From Bacteriovoracales bacterium (GTDB lineage: Bacteria > Bdellovibrionota > Bacteriovoracia > Bacteriovoracales > Bacteriovoracaceae), in the NCBI GenBank assembly GCA_007117175.1, contig SKGZ01000271.1, positions 1 through 6,829 on the forward strand: 6,829 bases of DNA, given 5' to 3'. Positions within the stretch are counted from its first letter, which is position 1, and each line of letters opens with the position of its first letter. The notes beneath the pieces were generated by a model that saw only the letters and a program-made list of their open reading frames with translations, was not told the origin of the DNA and did no database searches. The translations under genes and the position numbers were made by a program. Below, piece after piece: positions 1 to 6,084 of this stretch.

Positions 1-268
1 CAGAAAAAATGTAAATATCTTTATAGCAATGATCAAGATTTCTTCTTAAGTAAATTCCCTCTGCCAAAGAAGCCACTCCAAAAGCTTCTAAGAAGTCATT
101 GCTGGGCTCTAAGTGATTAGCCATTTGTGCCACCGATAAAATACCCGCACCATAGGCATTGGCTTTGACCATAAAAAGAATAGGTTGTTGCGAAAAGTTT
201 TGACGATAGAATTCGAAGTTAAACCTTAATCGACTTTGAAAAACACTTAGCTTAGAGAGTGTTCTCAT
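1..268 (-). CDS. alr: Alanine racemase, N-terminal part (gene runs off the left edge)
   Basis: PLP-dependent cytoplasmic enzyme interconverting L- and D-alanine, the source of D-Ala for peptidoglycan. Only the first 89 codons are present, about a quarter of the usual ~360-residue protein. My reading of the minus strand gives the diagnostic motif VKANAYG at residues 34-40. K35 is the expected Schiff-base lysine and Y39 matches the conserved motif tyrosine. FGVASLAEG (residues 63-71) and the following LRR match the next conserved block of the TIM-barrel domain. The position after AYG is Ala, where many family members have His. The start is well bounded: ATG at 268 is preceded in frame by a TGA three codons upstream. 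There is no Shine-Dalgarno sequence before it, and the start lies inside the last 17 bases of the upstream gene, which suggests translational coupling. The N-terminal motif is decisive for the family; the active-site tyrosine of the second domain lies outside the window. Confidence 0.93.
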   Translation of the reverse strand, partial: MRTLSKLSVFQSRLRFNFEFYRQNFSQQPILFMVKANAYGAGILSVAQMANHLEPSNDFLEAFGVASLAEGIYLRRNLDHCYKDIYIFS

Positions 269-1706
269 GTGAGATCAATTGAGATTTTTTTCGCAGAGAA
301 TCCGCTCCAGTAAAAAACCATTTTTTTAAAAAGTTAGCACTGCTGGGTTGAATCAGACCTAAGGAAGGATAATCTAAGGTACTCAAAACTGGAGTTTTGG
401 CAAAGTAATTCCAATATTCAAATTGATGAATAAACTTTTTGATCCTTTCATAATTAGCAGTAAAAGCACCTTCAGGGAGCAAGCAGAGAATATGCAAAGT
501 ACCAAAGGTGGAAATCTTCACATCTCCTTGCATTTTTTGTGATAATTCTAATAGAAAATCACTAAAGAAACTCTTCCATTTAAAATCCCTCTCTCTAAGA
601 GCAATCGCCTGATTAAGAGTGCTAAGGTTAATATTCACAAAACGATAGCCCGCATCTTTTTCAGCATGAGAAGCTTCATCTAATAAATGAAAAACATCCC
701 AAATTCCTATAAACTGCTCCACTGATTCATGTTTTTGTTTTTGCAGTAGAGTTTTACGGTAGAGATTACTCAAAAGAGTTTCCATCAAGCCCCATTGATA
801 ATGATTGTGTTCTGAATTTCTAAGCTTTAAGAAAACTAAAAAGTCTGGTTGATGGTGGGATCCTTCAATTCTCAAAAGCAAAGAGTGAACTCCCATGGTC
901 TCAAAAATAACTTGCATAGCCATTTCTTGAGCGAACATTTCAATTCCATCTTCACAGTTTTTACCCAACCATAAAGGAGGAGTCTTGACGAACTTTAAAG
1001 ATGATAATCGCGGTGAAATTAATTTTTGCGCTGAAGAATTCAAGCAATAAAAACTATAATTCTCAATAAGTTTCCACTCATCTAAAAAATGTGCAAAGCT
1101 TTGAATAAAATCATCTTGATCTAAGTAGCTCCCCACTTGAAATTTTTTCACAATTTCAGCAGTCTTTTTCATGCGATCAATGGCTTCTTGAGCGTGACTA
1201 ATTCTCTCTTCTTGCTGGGAGTAATTTTTTTGATAACGCTGAGTTTGCAATTCAAATTGCTGAGCCTTTAATTTATTTTTTTGAATCATACGAGCAGTGT
1301 TCACCATATTAGAGATTTGATGGGTTAAGGAAATGTCATGGTGAATAAAACCAATATTGGCAACCCGATAAGCGGTGGTGACAAAACTCTGAGTACGTCT
1401 ATTCAAGTAAAATCCGATGGAGACCTTGCCTGTTAAGACTTTAGGGTGCTCTGCTAAGGACCTTTCATTTTGATGCAAAGAAAGCACATCACAAATCAAT
1501 AAATCTGGAGTTTCTTCGTTGAGATACTCCCATATTTCATCTAGCTCTCGATAGTAATAGGCAAAAACACCATTATTTCTCAATCCTTTCGAAATTTCGT
1601 GCCCCAATTTCAGGTTTTGGGTCAAAATTGCCACTTTTAATTCATCACAATCTTGAATTTGCAGTTCAAAAGTACTATCCATAGTGTCACTCACTTGATG
1701 ATCCAT
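252..1706 (-). CDS. Uncharacterised regulator-like protein: degenerate receiver, coiled coil, GAF-like region, degenerate GGDEF
   Basis: I do not recognise this as a named protein. Residues are numbered from the ATG at 1706 (484 aa). Residues ~23-140 have the layout of a response-regulator receiver: KVAIL as strand 1 and PDLLICDV (67-74) with an Asp at 73 where the phospho-acceptor sits. However, the acidic pair after strand 1 is replaced by TQ, and the strand-5 Lys-Pro is replaced by HH, so normal phosphorylation is doubtful. Residues ~142-188 are rich in K, Q and E and probably form a coiled coil. Residues ~190-320 resemble a GAF-type sensor fold (weak inference). Residues ~352-476 align by eye with GGDEF domains: VNINLSTLN resembles the DIDxFKxxN region, TFGTLHILCLLP sits where RxGGDEFxxLLP would, and SLGLI...GADSLRKKS matches the SIG...AD.AL...K end. 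The GGDEF signature is lost, so cyclase activity is unlikely. No signal peptide or membrane segment is evident. Other possible starts are ATG 1682 (GTGAG upstream at good spacing) and TTG 1748. It overlaps alr by 17 bases. Confidence 0.85.
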   Translation of the reverse strand: MDHQVSDTMDSTFELQIQDCDELKVAILTQNLKLGHEISKGLRNNGVFAYYYRELDEIWEYLNEETPDLLICDVLSLHQNERSLAEHPKVLTGKVSIGFYLNRRTQSFVTTAYRVANIGFIHHDISLTHQISNMVNTARMIQKNKLKAQQFELQTQRYQKNYSQQEERISHAQEAIDRMKKTAEIVKKFQVGSYLDQDDFIQSFAHFLDEWKLIENYSFYCLNSSAQKLISPRLSSLKFVKTPPLWLGKNCEDGIEMFAQEMAMQVIFETMGVHSLLLRIEGSHHQPDFLVFLKLRNSEHNHYQWGLMETLLSNLYRKTLLQKQKHESVEQFIGIWDVFHLLDEASHAEKDAGYRFVNINLSTLNQAIALRERDFKWKSFFSDFLLELSQKMQGDVKISTFGTLHILCLLPEGAFTANYERIKKFIHQFEYWNYFAKTPVLSTLDYPSLGLIQPSSANFLKKWFFTGADSLRKKSQLISHENTL

Positions 1707-1747
1707 AATATAAATAGTATCCGAAGCAAAAGGTAAAAAGACAAGCA
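1707..1747. promoter_or_regulatory. Short divergent intergenic region (regulator/alr versus yceD-fab cluster)
   Basis: These 41 bases separate the divergent genes if the minus-strand gene starts at ATG 1706; the gap is 65 bases if it starts at 1682. Promoters for both directions would have to lie here or inside the first codons of either gene. The stretch is very AT-rich. On the minus strand, TTGTCT (1739-1744) and TACTAT (1714-1719) are possible -35/-10 boxes, but the 19-base spacer is long. On the plus strand I see only TTGATG (1695-1700) and TAGTAT (1715-1720), with a 14-base spacer that is too short. Neither pair is convincing; the call rests on gene orientation. Confidence 0.35.
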
Positions 1748-2218
1748 ATGAACAAGCAAATCAATGGTAATTTCCCACTACAGCACCTTAAATTTGGGGT
1801 TGAGAATGAATTTCATCTCAATGCTGACAAGGATCAATGGCTTCAAGATTTACTACAAGAGCTGACTGATGGCCGTGAACCGGCTGAACTTAAGGCCCAT
1901 TTAACCCTTAAAAGAGAGCGATCTCAACAAGAGGGTGAACTCATAACACTAGAAGCAAAAGTCAGCGGCCAGTACTCAACTCTATGCGTTAAAAGCGGAG
2001 AGCCCATGATGGTTGAGATCAACTTTCCCCTAAAGGCAATCTTTCTCAATCAAAATAATAAAGAGGATCAACTTTTTGCTGAGCAAACTGAATATTACTA
2101 CAACGGACACATATTTGAACTCTATCAACTGGAAAATAAACAAGTTCCGCTGCAACATGTTATTCGCGAGCATATTCAACTCAATATTCCCTTTCTCCCC
2201 AGTAAAGACCTGGACTAG
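1748..2218 (+). CDS. yceD: YceD/DUF177 family protein
   Basis: Member of the DUF177 family (E. coli YceD, named for an effect on 23S rRNA accumulation). Its biochemical role is not settled, but it is almost always encoded just before rpmF, as here. The 156-residue length fits the family. The C-terminal signature is visible: a Tyr-rich stretch, then FELYQLENKQVPLQHVIREH (residues ~123-142) and IQLNIPFLP, matching the family pattern of a hydrophobic strand, L..LV.E and L.LP..P. A mid-protein LCVKSGEPM (residues ~79-87) corresponds to the usual V.C.R.LEP block and keeps one cysteine. The second cysteine many relatives carry near the C-terminus is absent; the protein ends PSKDLD. The start is ATG 1748, preceded at some distance by AAAAGG, a weak and rather distant ribosome binding site. 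Identification rests on the C-terminal pattern plus position before rpmF. Confidence 0.88.
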   Translation: MNKQINGNFPLQHLKFGVENEFHLNADKDQWLQDLLQELTDGREPAELKAHLTLKRERSQQEGELITLEAKVSGQYSTLCVKSGEPMMVEINFPLKAIFLNQNNKEDQLFAEQTEYYYNGHIFELYQLENKQVPLQHVIREHIQLNIPFLPSKDLD

Positions 2219-2306
2219 CTTATTTTTTTGTTGGCAAATGCTAAGTTTTGAGCTAACAATGGCAGTTGCTTTTTAAATTAACTTAAGAATAGGAATTGGA
2301 GGCTTT
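2219..2306 (+). other. yceD-rpmF intergenic spacer
   Basis: This 88-base AT-rich gap is the largest between plus-strand genes. It opens with a run of seven T (2223-2229) but has no convincing GC-rich stem before it, so I do not call a terminator. TTGGCA (2231-2236) matches five of six -35 consensus bases, but the best -10 at 17 bases, TAACAA (2254-2259), is poor. A weak secondary promoter for rpmF is possible and unproven. The spacer ends with the rpmF ribosome binding site. Confidence 0.4.
2298..2302 (+). promoter_or_regulatory. rpmF ribosome binding site
   Basis: GGAGG lies four bases before a GTG codon. It fixes the rpmF start at GTG 2307, which also yields the conserved L32 N-terminus (AVPKKRTS after the initiator). 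The strong Shine-Dalgarno sequence may compensate for the GTG start in an abundantly made protein. Confidence 0.8.
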
Positions 2307-2531
2307 GTGGCAGTCCCTAAGAAAAGAACCAGTGTATCACGTAAAGGCTTAAGAAGAGCTGGCCAACACCATAAACTTTATAGAAATTTTTCTATGGCAT
2401 GTCCTAATTGCGGAGATATCACTCTTCCTCACCGCGCTTGCCCCAGCTGTGGAACCTATAGAGGACGCGAAGTTTTTGCACTTAAGCAAAAAGAAACTGA
2501 AAATACTGAAGCAGAACAAAACCAAGCCTAG
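2307..2531 (+). CDS. rpmF: 50S ribosomal protein bL32, zinc-ribbon form
   Basis: Structural protein of the large ribosomal subunit. The N-terminus AVPKKRTSVSRKG with the following RRAGQHHKL is the bL32 signature. Residues 32-48 carry two CxxC pairs (C32/C35 in CPNCG and C45/C48 in CPSCG), a complete zinc ribbon. This is therefore the zinc-binding form rather than the cysteine-free paralogue that many bacteria use under zinc starvation. At 74 residues it is slightly longer than the common 56-65, because of an acidic/Gln-rich tail after REVFALKQK. The start is GTG 2307 with GGAGG just upstream. It sits between yceD and fabH, the standard position for rpmF, which ties ribosome and lipid synthesis into one transcription unit. 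In E. coli plsX follows rpmF; here fabH follows after 16 bases. Confidence 0.97.
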   Translation: MAVPKKRTSVSRKGLRRAGQHHKLYRNFSMACPNCGDITLPHRACPSCGTYRGREVFALKQKETENTEAEQNQA

Positions 2532-2547
2532 GGCTTAAGGTCGACCC

Positions 2548-3531
2548 ATGGAAATTAAGGGCACCGGACACTTCGTTCCTGAAAAAATTCTTGATAATCA
2601 TTATTTCGCCTCTATTTTGGATACCAGTGATGAGTGGATCACTGAACGCACCGGTATTAAAGAACGCAGAGTCTGCGATCCAGACAAAGGAGAATTTCCC
2701 AGCTATATGGCCGAAATGGCTGCCAAAAGAGCATTAGCCGCCGCCAATCTTGAAGCAAATGATATCGACCTTATTCTCTTCTCAATCACTATTCCCGACA
2801 TGTTTTTTCCCAACACATCTTCAGTACTGCAAGCTCGACTTGGCATGACTAATCAGTGTCCCTGCTTAGATATTTCGGCAGCTTGCTCGGGCTACCTTTA
2901 CGGACTGACAATTGCGAATAGCCTTATTGAAACAGGGACTTATCAAAATATTTTATTAATTGGCTGCGAGATGACCAGCCGCTTTAATAATTGGGAAGAT
3001 CGCAATACTTGTATCTTATTTGGAGATGGTTGTGGAGCAACTATCTTGGGGCCATCGACCAATGGTCCATCTAAAATGCTGGCTAGCCAGTTGAGTAGTG
3101 ACTCCAGTAAAAGAGAAGCTCTCATTCTTTATGCAGGGGCAGCACAAAAACCAATCACTGAAGAAGTTCTTAAAAATAAAGAACAATACGTGACAATGGA
3201 TGGGCAACAAGTTTTTAAAGCAGCTGTTAAGACTTTAGCTGCCAACTGTGAAAATGTGCTCAAAACAGCTGAGCTTAATCACGAACAAATTGATTGGTTC
3301 ATTCCCCATCAAGCTAATTTACGAATCATTGAAGCAGTGGCTCACCGCTTTAAATTCCCCGCAGAAAAATGCATTATTAATGTTCAAAAATATGCTAACA
3401 CCTCTTCTGCTTCTATCCCTATTGCCCTTGATGAAGCCATTCGTGCAGGAAAAATCCAAAGAGGACAAAACTTACTGATGGCTGCTTTTGGAGCTGGACT
3501 GACTGCGGGTGCAGCTATTTTAAAATACTAA
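2548..3531 (+). CDS. fabH: Beta-ketoacyl-ACP synthase III (FabH)
   Basis: Cytoplasmic enzyme that starts type II fatty-acid synthesis by condensing an acyl-CoA primer, usually acetyl-CoA, with malonyl-ACP to give acetoacetyl-ACP. The catalytic triad is complete: C113 in DISAACSG, H254 in FIPHQAN and N284 in YANTSSAS. Other family landmarks are TSDEWITERTGIKERR (residues 26-41), the FGDG loop at 158-161 and the C-terminal FGAGLTAGAA (314-323). The length of 327 residues is normal (E. coli 317). ATG 2548 has TAAGG seven bases upstream. It lies 16 bases after rpmF and 17 bases before fabD, as part of the fab cluster. Whether it prefers straight or branched primers cannot be told from the motifs. 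No fabH duplicate is seen in the window. Confidence 0.97.
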   Translation: MEIKGTGHFVPEKILDNHYFASILDTSDEWITERTGIKERRVCDPDKGEFPSYMAEMAAKRALAAANLEANDIDLILFSITIPDMFFPNTSSVLQARLGMTNQCPCLDISAACSGYLYGLTIANSLIETGTYQNILLIGCEMTSRFNNWEDRNTCILFGDGCGATILGPSTNGPSKMLASQLSSDSSKREALILYAGAAQKPITEEVLKNKEQYVTMDGQQVFKAAVKTLAANCENVLKTAELNHEQIDWFIPHQANLRIIEAVAHRFKFPAEKCIINVQKYANTSSASIPIALDEAIRAGKIQRGQNLLMAAFGAGLTAGAAILKY

Positions 3532-3548
3532 TTCATAGGATTTTTGCA

Positions 3549-4514
3549 ATGTCTGAAATCAACTTAGTTTTTCCCGGTCAAGGTTCTCAATTTGTCGGCA
3601 TGGCAAGAAATCTAATGGAAACAACAATTGCAAAAGAAATGATGGAAAAAGCCGATGAGACTCTAGGCTTTTCAATCTCCAAACTAATGCTAGCAGGTCC
3701 TAGTGAGCAATTAGGTCTGACAACTTACACTCAGCCGGCAATCGTCACCCACTCTTTGATTCTTTTTGAACTGCTGAAAGAGATTTTAAAGAAAAAAAAT
3801 TATAGTGTTCATATGGTCTTAGGTCACTCGGTGGGAGAGTACAGCGCTCTCAGCACTGCGGGTGTCATGAGCTTTGAACAAGCCTTACTGGCAACACACA
3901 CTCGTGGCAAGGCCATGCAAGAAGCAGTTCCAGCTGGGCGCGGTTGTATGTATGCTCTTTTAAAAGCTCCTCTTTCCATTGTGGAGAAAGCATGTCGTGA
4001 AACGCAAGGAATTGTAGAAATTGCCAATTATAATTCAGAAAAACAAGTGGTGATTTCCGGTCAAAATGAAGCCTGTCAGGCTGCTCTTTTATTAATGGAA
4101 AAAATGTGTAAGCAGGAAAACCTTTCTTCCATTAGGGCCATCAAGTTAGCAGTTTCCGCTCCTTTTCACAGCTCCATGATGAAACCGGCAGAAGAAAAAA
4201 TGACTGAATTTTTTAAGGCCCAAAAACTCTGTGCCAATAAACTTCCCTATATTGCCAATTATGATGCTCAGCTTTATCCCGTTGGAACGACTGGAGAAAA
4301 AATTCAAGACAATCTTATCAAGCAAATTTGTGGAAGTGTCTTATGGACCCAATCAATACAAAAACTTGAAAATGACTATAAAATTATTGAGGTTGGACCT
4401 GGCTCTGTGCTCAAAGGATTAATGAAATCTATCGACAGCAAACTCAATGTACTAAGTTTCGATCCCAATTTTTCTTGGCAACAGACCACTGAGACCATTG
4501 ATCAATTCTTGTAA
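3549..4514 (+). CDS. fabD: Malonyl-CoA:ACP transacylase (FabD)
   Basis: Transfers malonyl from CoA to the phosphopantetheine arm of AcpP, making the malonyl-ACP used by FabH and FabF. Family residues are all present: PGQGSQ (9-14, with Q11 of the oxyanion hole), the nucleophile S94 in GHSVGE, R119 in THTRG that binds the malonyl carboxylate, H207 in APFHSS, and Q259 in a segment matching the E. coli Q250 region. EVGPGSVLKGL (281-291) is the usual C-terminal signature. The 321-residue length is close to the E. coli enzyme (309). ATG 3549 follows TAGGA by eight bases. It sits 17 bases after fabH. A 77-base gap with its own promoter, and no fabG, separates it from acpP. Confidence 0.97.
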   Translation: MSEINLVFPGQGSQFVGMARNLMETTIAKEMMEKADETLGFSISKLMLAGPSEQLGLTTYTQPAIVTHSLILFELLKEILKKKNYSVHMVLGHSVGEYSALSTAGVMSFEQALLATHTRGKAMQEAVPAGRGCMYALLKAPLSIVEKACRETQGIVEIANYNSEKQVVISGQNEACQAALLLMEKMCKQENLSSIRAIKLAVSAPFHSSMMKPAEEKMTEFFKAQKLCANKLPYIANYDAQLYPVGTTGEKIQDNLIKQICGSVLWTQSIQKLENDYKIIEVGPGSVLKGLMKSIDSKLNVLSFDPNFSWQQTTETIDQFL

Positions 4515-4543
4515 TTGCTGGAAATTACTTTTTTTGTTATAGT
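4515..4543 (+). promoter_or_regulatory. Candidate sigma-70 promoter for acpP
   Basis: TTGCTG (4515-4520) and TATAGT (4538-4543) are separated by exactly 17 bases. The -10 box matches five of six consensus bases; the -35 box keeps the TTG core. The element starts immediately after the fabD stop codon, and transcription would begin near 4550, giving a leader of ~42 bases before acpP. A dedicated acpP promoter is known in E. coli, where carrier protein is needed in large amounts. This one is predicted by eye only. Confidence 0.6.
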
Positions 4544-4561
4544 TTTTACAAATTATAAACC

Positions 4562-4574
4562 TGTGGTGTCCACA
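4562..4574. repeat. Small inverted repeat in the acpP leader
   Basis: TGTGG and CCACA form a perfect 5-base inverted repeat around a TGT centre, eight bases before the ribosome binding site. With the predicted start of transcription it would lie ~12 bases into the mRNA. It could be a short stabilising hairpin or an operator half-site pair. At this length chance is also possible. No T-run follows, so it is not a terminator. Confidence 0.4.
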
Positions 4575-4581
4575 AGAAAGC

Positions 4582-4586
4582 GGGAG
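4582..4586 (+). promoter_or_regulatory. Strong ribosome binding site of acpP
   Basis: GGGAG lies five bases before ATG 4592 and is one of the better Shine-Dalgarno sequences in the fab cluster, in line with the high amount of carrier protein cells need. Confidence 0.75.
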
Positions 4587-4591
4587 AGCTC

Positions 4592-4822
4592 ATGGAAGTC
4601 CAAGAAAAAATTTTTAAACTAGTTGCCCAAGCTACTAAAACTGACATCAGCGAAATTAAAGAAAGTACCAGCTTTATTGATGATCTCAACCTAGACTCTT
4701 TGGATATGGTTGAGCTGATGATGAATATGGAAGATGAATTTGGAGTAGAAATTCCAGAATCAGAAACAGAAAAATTAAAAACTGTTGGGGATGTCATCCA
4801 ATTCCTCAAGTCCAAAAACTAG
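4592..4822 (+). CDS. acpP: Acyl carrier protein
   Basis: Small acidic cytoplasmic protein that carries growing acyl chains on a 4'-phosphopantetheine arm. The attachment site is S36 in the signature LNLDSLDMVEL (residues 32-42). The helix-II recognition surface continues into MEDEFGVEIP (46-55), and the TVGDVIQF segment near the C-terminus is typical. The length of 76 residues fits the family (E. coli mature AcpP 77). Asp/Glu residues are abundant, as expected. It has a strong ribosome binding site and a candidate promoter of its own just upstream. It lies between the enzyme that loads it (FabD) and one that elongates on it (FabF). This position and the single DSL motif mark it as the primary fatty-acid carrier rather than a specialised polyketide carrier. 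Confidence 0.98.
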   Translation: MEVQEKIFKLVAQATKTDISEIKESTSFIDDLNLDSLDMVELMMNMEDEFGVEIPESETEKLKTVGDVIQFLKSKN

Positions 4823-4827
4823 CACTG

Positions 4828-6084
4828 ATGACTCTTTCAAGGGTTGCAATAACTGGGATTGGTGGAATTTGCGGTCTTGGAAGCAACTCAGAAGAAATAT
4901 GGCAAAACTCTATTGCCGGAAAGTCCGCAATCAGAAAACACCCGAAACTCACAGCAGCAGTGCAAATTGCCGGCTACTTACCTGATTTTCAAATAAGCCC
5001 ACATCTCTTATCGGAAAAAGAGCAAGATCGTTTTGATCTCTTTATTCACTATGCGCTTCACTCAATTGATCAAGCCTTGAAGATGAGCCAACTCCTTGGA
5101 GACAATCACTATCAAAGTCATCGTATGGGCTGTATCTTGGGTGTCGGTATGGGTGGCTTTCCCTTGATTGAAAAAGAACATCTGGCCTTTGAGCAAAGAG
5201 GGCCAGAGCGGAAAAGAACATCTGCCTTTTTTATTCCTTCAGTGATTCCCAATATGGCCAGCGGACTCGCTGCCATTAAGTTTCAACTCCATGGAGTGAA
5301 TTACGCCATTTCCAGCGCCTGCGCCTCCAGTGGACATGCAATTGAAGCCGGCTTTCAGCAAATTCAATTGGGCAAGCAAGATGTGGTGATTGTAGGCGGA
5401 GCAGAAGCTGTCACCACCAATTTTACCGTCAGTGGTTTTCACTCTATGAAGGCCCTTTCTAAAAGAGAAACACCTGCCGAATTGGCTTGCTGCCCTTTCG
5501 ATCAAAAAAGAGATGGTTTTGTCATAGGCGAAGGTGCTGCAGTTTTAGTGCTAGAAAATTATGAACAAGCTCAAAAAAGAGGAGCAACTATTTTAGCTGA
5601 GCTTATCAGCTGCGCCTCGACCTCTGATGCCCATCATATCACAGCACCACACCCTGAAGGTCTTGGAGCAGCCATGTGCATGAAAAACGCTTTAGCTGCT
5701 GCGCAATTAAATGCTGAAGACATTGATTATATTAATGCCCATGGAACCTCAACACCTCTTGGAGATATTGCCGAAACACTGGCCATCAAAAGTATCTGGA
5801 AGGAAAAGGCTTCTCAACTCTCCATTAGCTCCACCAAGTCCATGACCGGCCATCTATTAGGTGCTGCCAGTGCACTGGAAAGTCTTTTTTGTGTTCAGTC
5901 TTTAGTCCATCAAGTGATACCACCGACCATTAATTTAACTGAACCCGATGCTCAATGTGATTTAGACTATACCCCACTCAAGGCTAAGAAAAAAAATATC
6001 AGATACGCACTTAATAATTCATTTGGCTTTGGTGGAACCAACTCAACTTTAATTTTTAAAAGGTATCATGATGACCAGTCTTAA
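4828..6084 (+). CDS. fabF: Beta-ketoacyl-ACP synthase II (FabF)
   Basis: Elongating condensing enzyme: joins malonyl-ACP to acyl-ACP with loss of CO2. The catalytic Cys-His-His set is complete: C165 in SSACASSG, H305 in NAHGTSTP and H342 in [10 protein letters not shown], with K337 in the same segment. The gating-loop motif NSFGFGGTN is at 397-405. The form [13 protein letters not shown] points to FabF rather than FabB. Length is 418 residues against 413 in E. coli. The N-terminus [14 protein letters not shown] fits the usual RVVVTG start, supporting ATG 4828. There is no clear Shine-Dalgarno sequence before it and the gap to acpP is only five bases, so ribosomes finishing acpP probably re-initiate here. 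Its last 17 bases overlap glyA. Confidence 0.97.
   Translation: MTLSRVAITGIGGICGLGSNSEEIWQNSIAGKSAIRKHPKLTAAVQIAGYLPDFQISPHLLSEKEQDRFDLFIHYALHSIDQALKMSQLLGDNHYQSHRMGCILGVGMGGFPLIEKEHLAFEQRGPERKRTSAFFIPSVIPNMASGLAAIKFQLHGVNYAISSACASSGHAIEAGFQQIQLGKQDVVIVGGAEAVTTNFTVSGFHSMKALSKRETPAELACCPFDQKRDGFVIGEGAAVLVLENYEQAQKRGATILAELISCASTSDAHHITAPHPEGLGAAMCMKNALAAAQLNAEDIDYINAHGTSTPLGDIAETLAIKSIWKEKASQLSISSTKSMTGHLLGAASALESLFCVQSLVHQVIPPTINLTEPDAQCDLDYTPLKAKKKNIRYALNNSFGFGGTNSTLIFKRYHDDQS
6058..6063 (+). promoter_or_regulatory. glyA ribosome binding site inside the end of fabF
   Basis: AAAAGG lies four bases before ATG 6068 and seven bases before the next codon, ATG 6071. The spacing slightly favours the second ATG. 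Either choice leaves the start inside fabF, whose TAA is at 6082-6084. Confidence 0.6.

Noticed and set aside
2195..2229. Possible terminator after yceD (CCAG...CTGG followed by a T-run)
   Set aside because: The stem is only four base pairs with a seven-base loop and is separated from the T-run by about nine bases. It is too weak to call, and the yceD-rpmF pair is normally co-transcribed.
2076..2276. 66-codon open frame on the plus strand overlapping the end of yceD
   Set aside because: It lies mostly inside yceD in another frame, has a composition unlike a conserved protein, and has no recognisable motif. yceD explains the sequence.
4546..4815. 89-codon open frame on the minus strand across acpP
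   Set aside because: It is an antisense shadow of acpP: a Ser/Ile-rich product follows from the Asp/Glu-rich carrier codons read backwards.
5239..5505. 88-codon minus-strand open frame inside fabF
   Set aside because: Antisense to the conserved catalytic-cysteine region of fabF, with no own motif or start signal.
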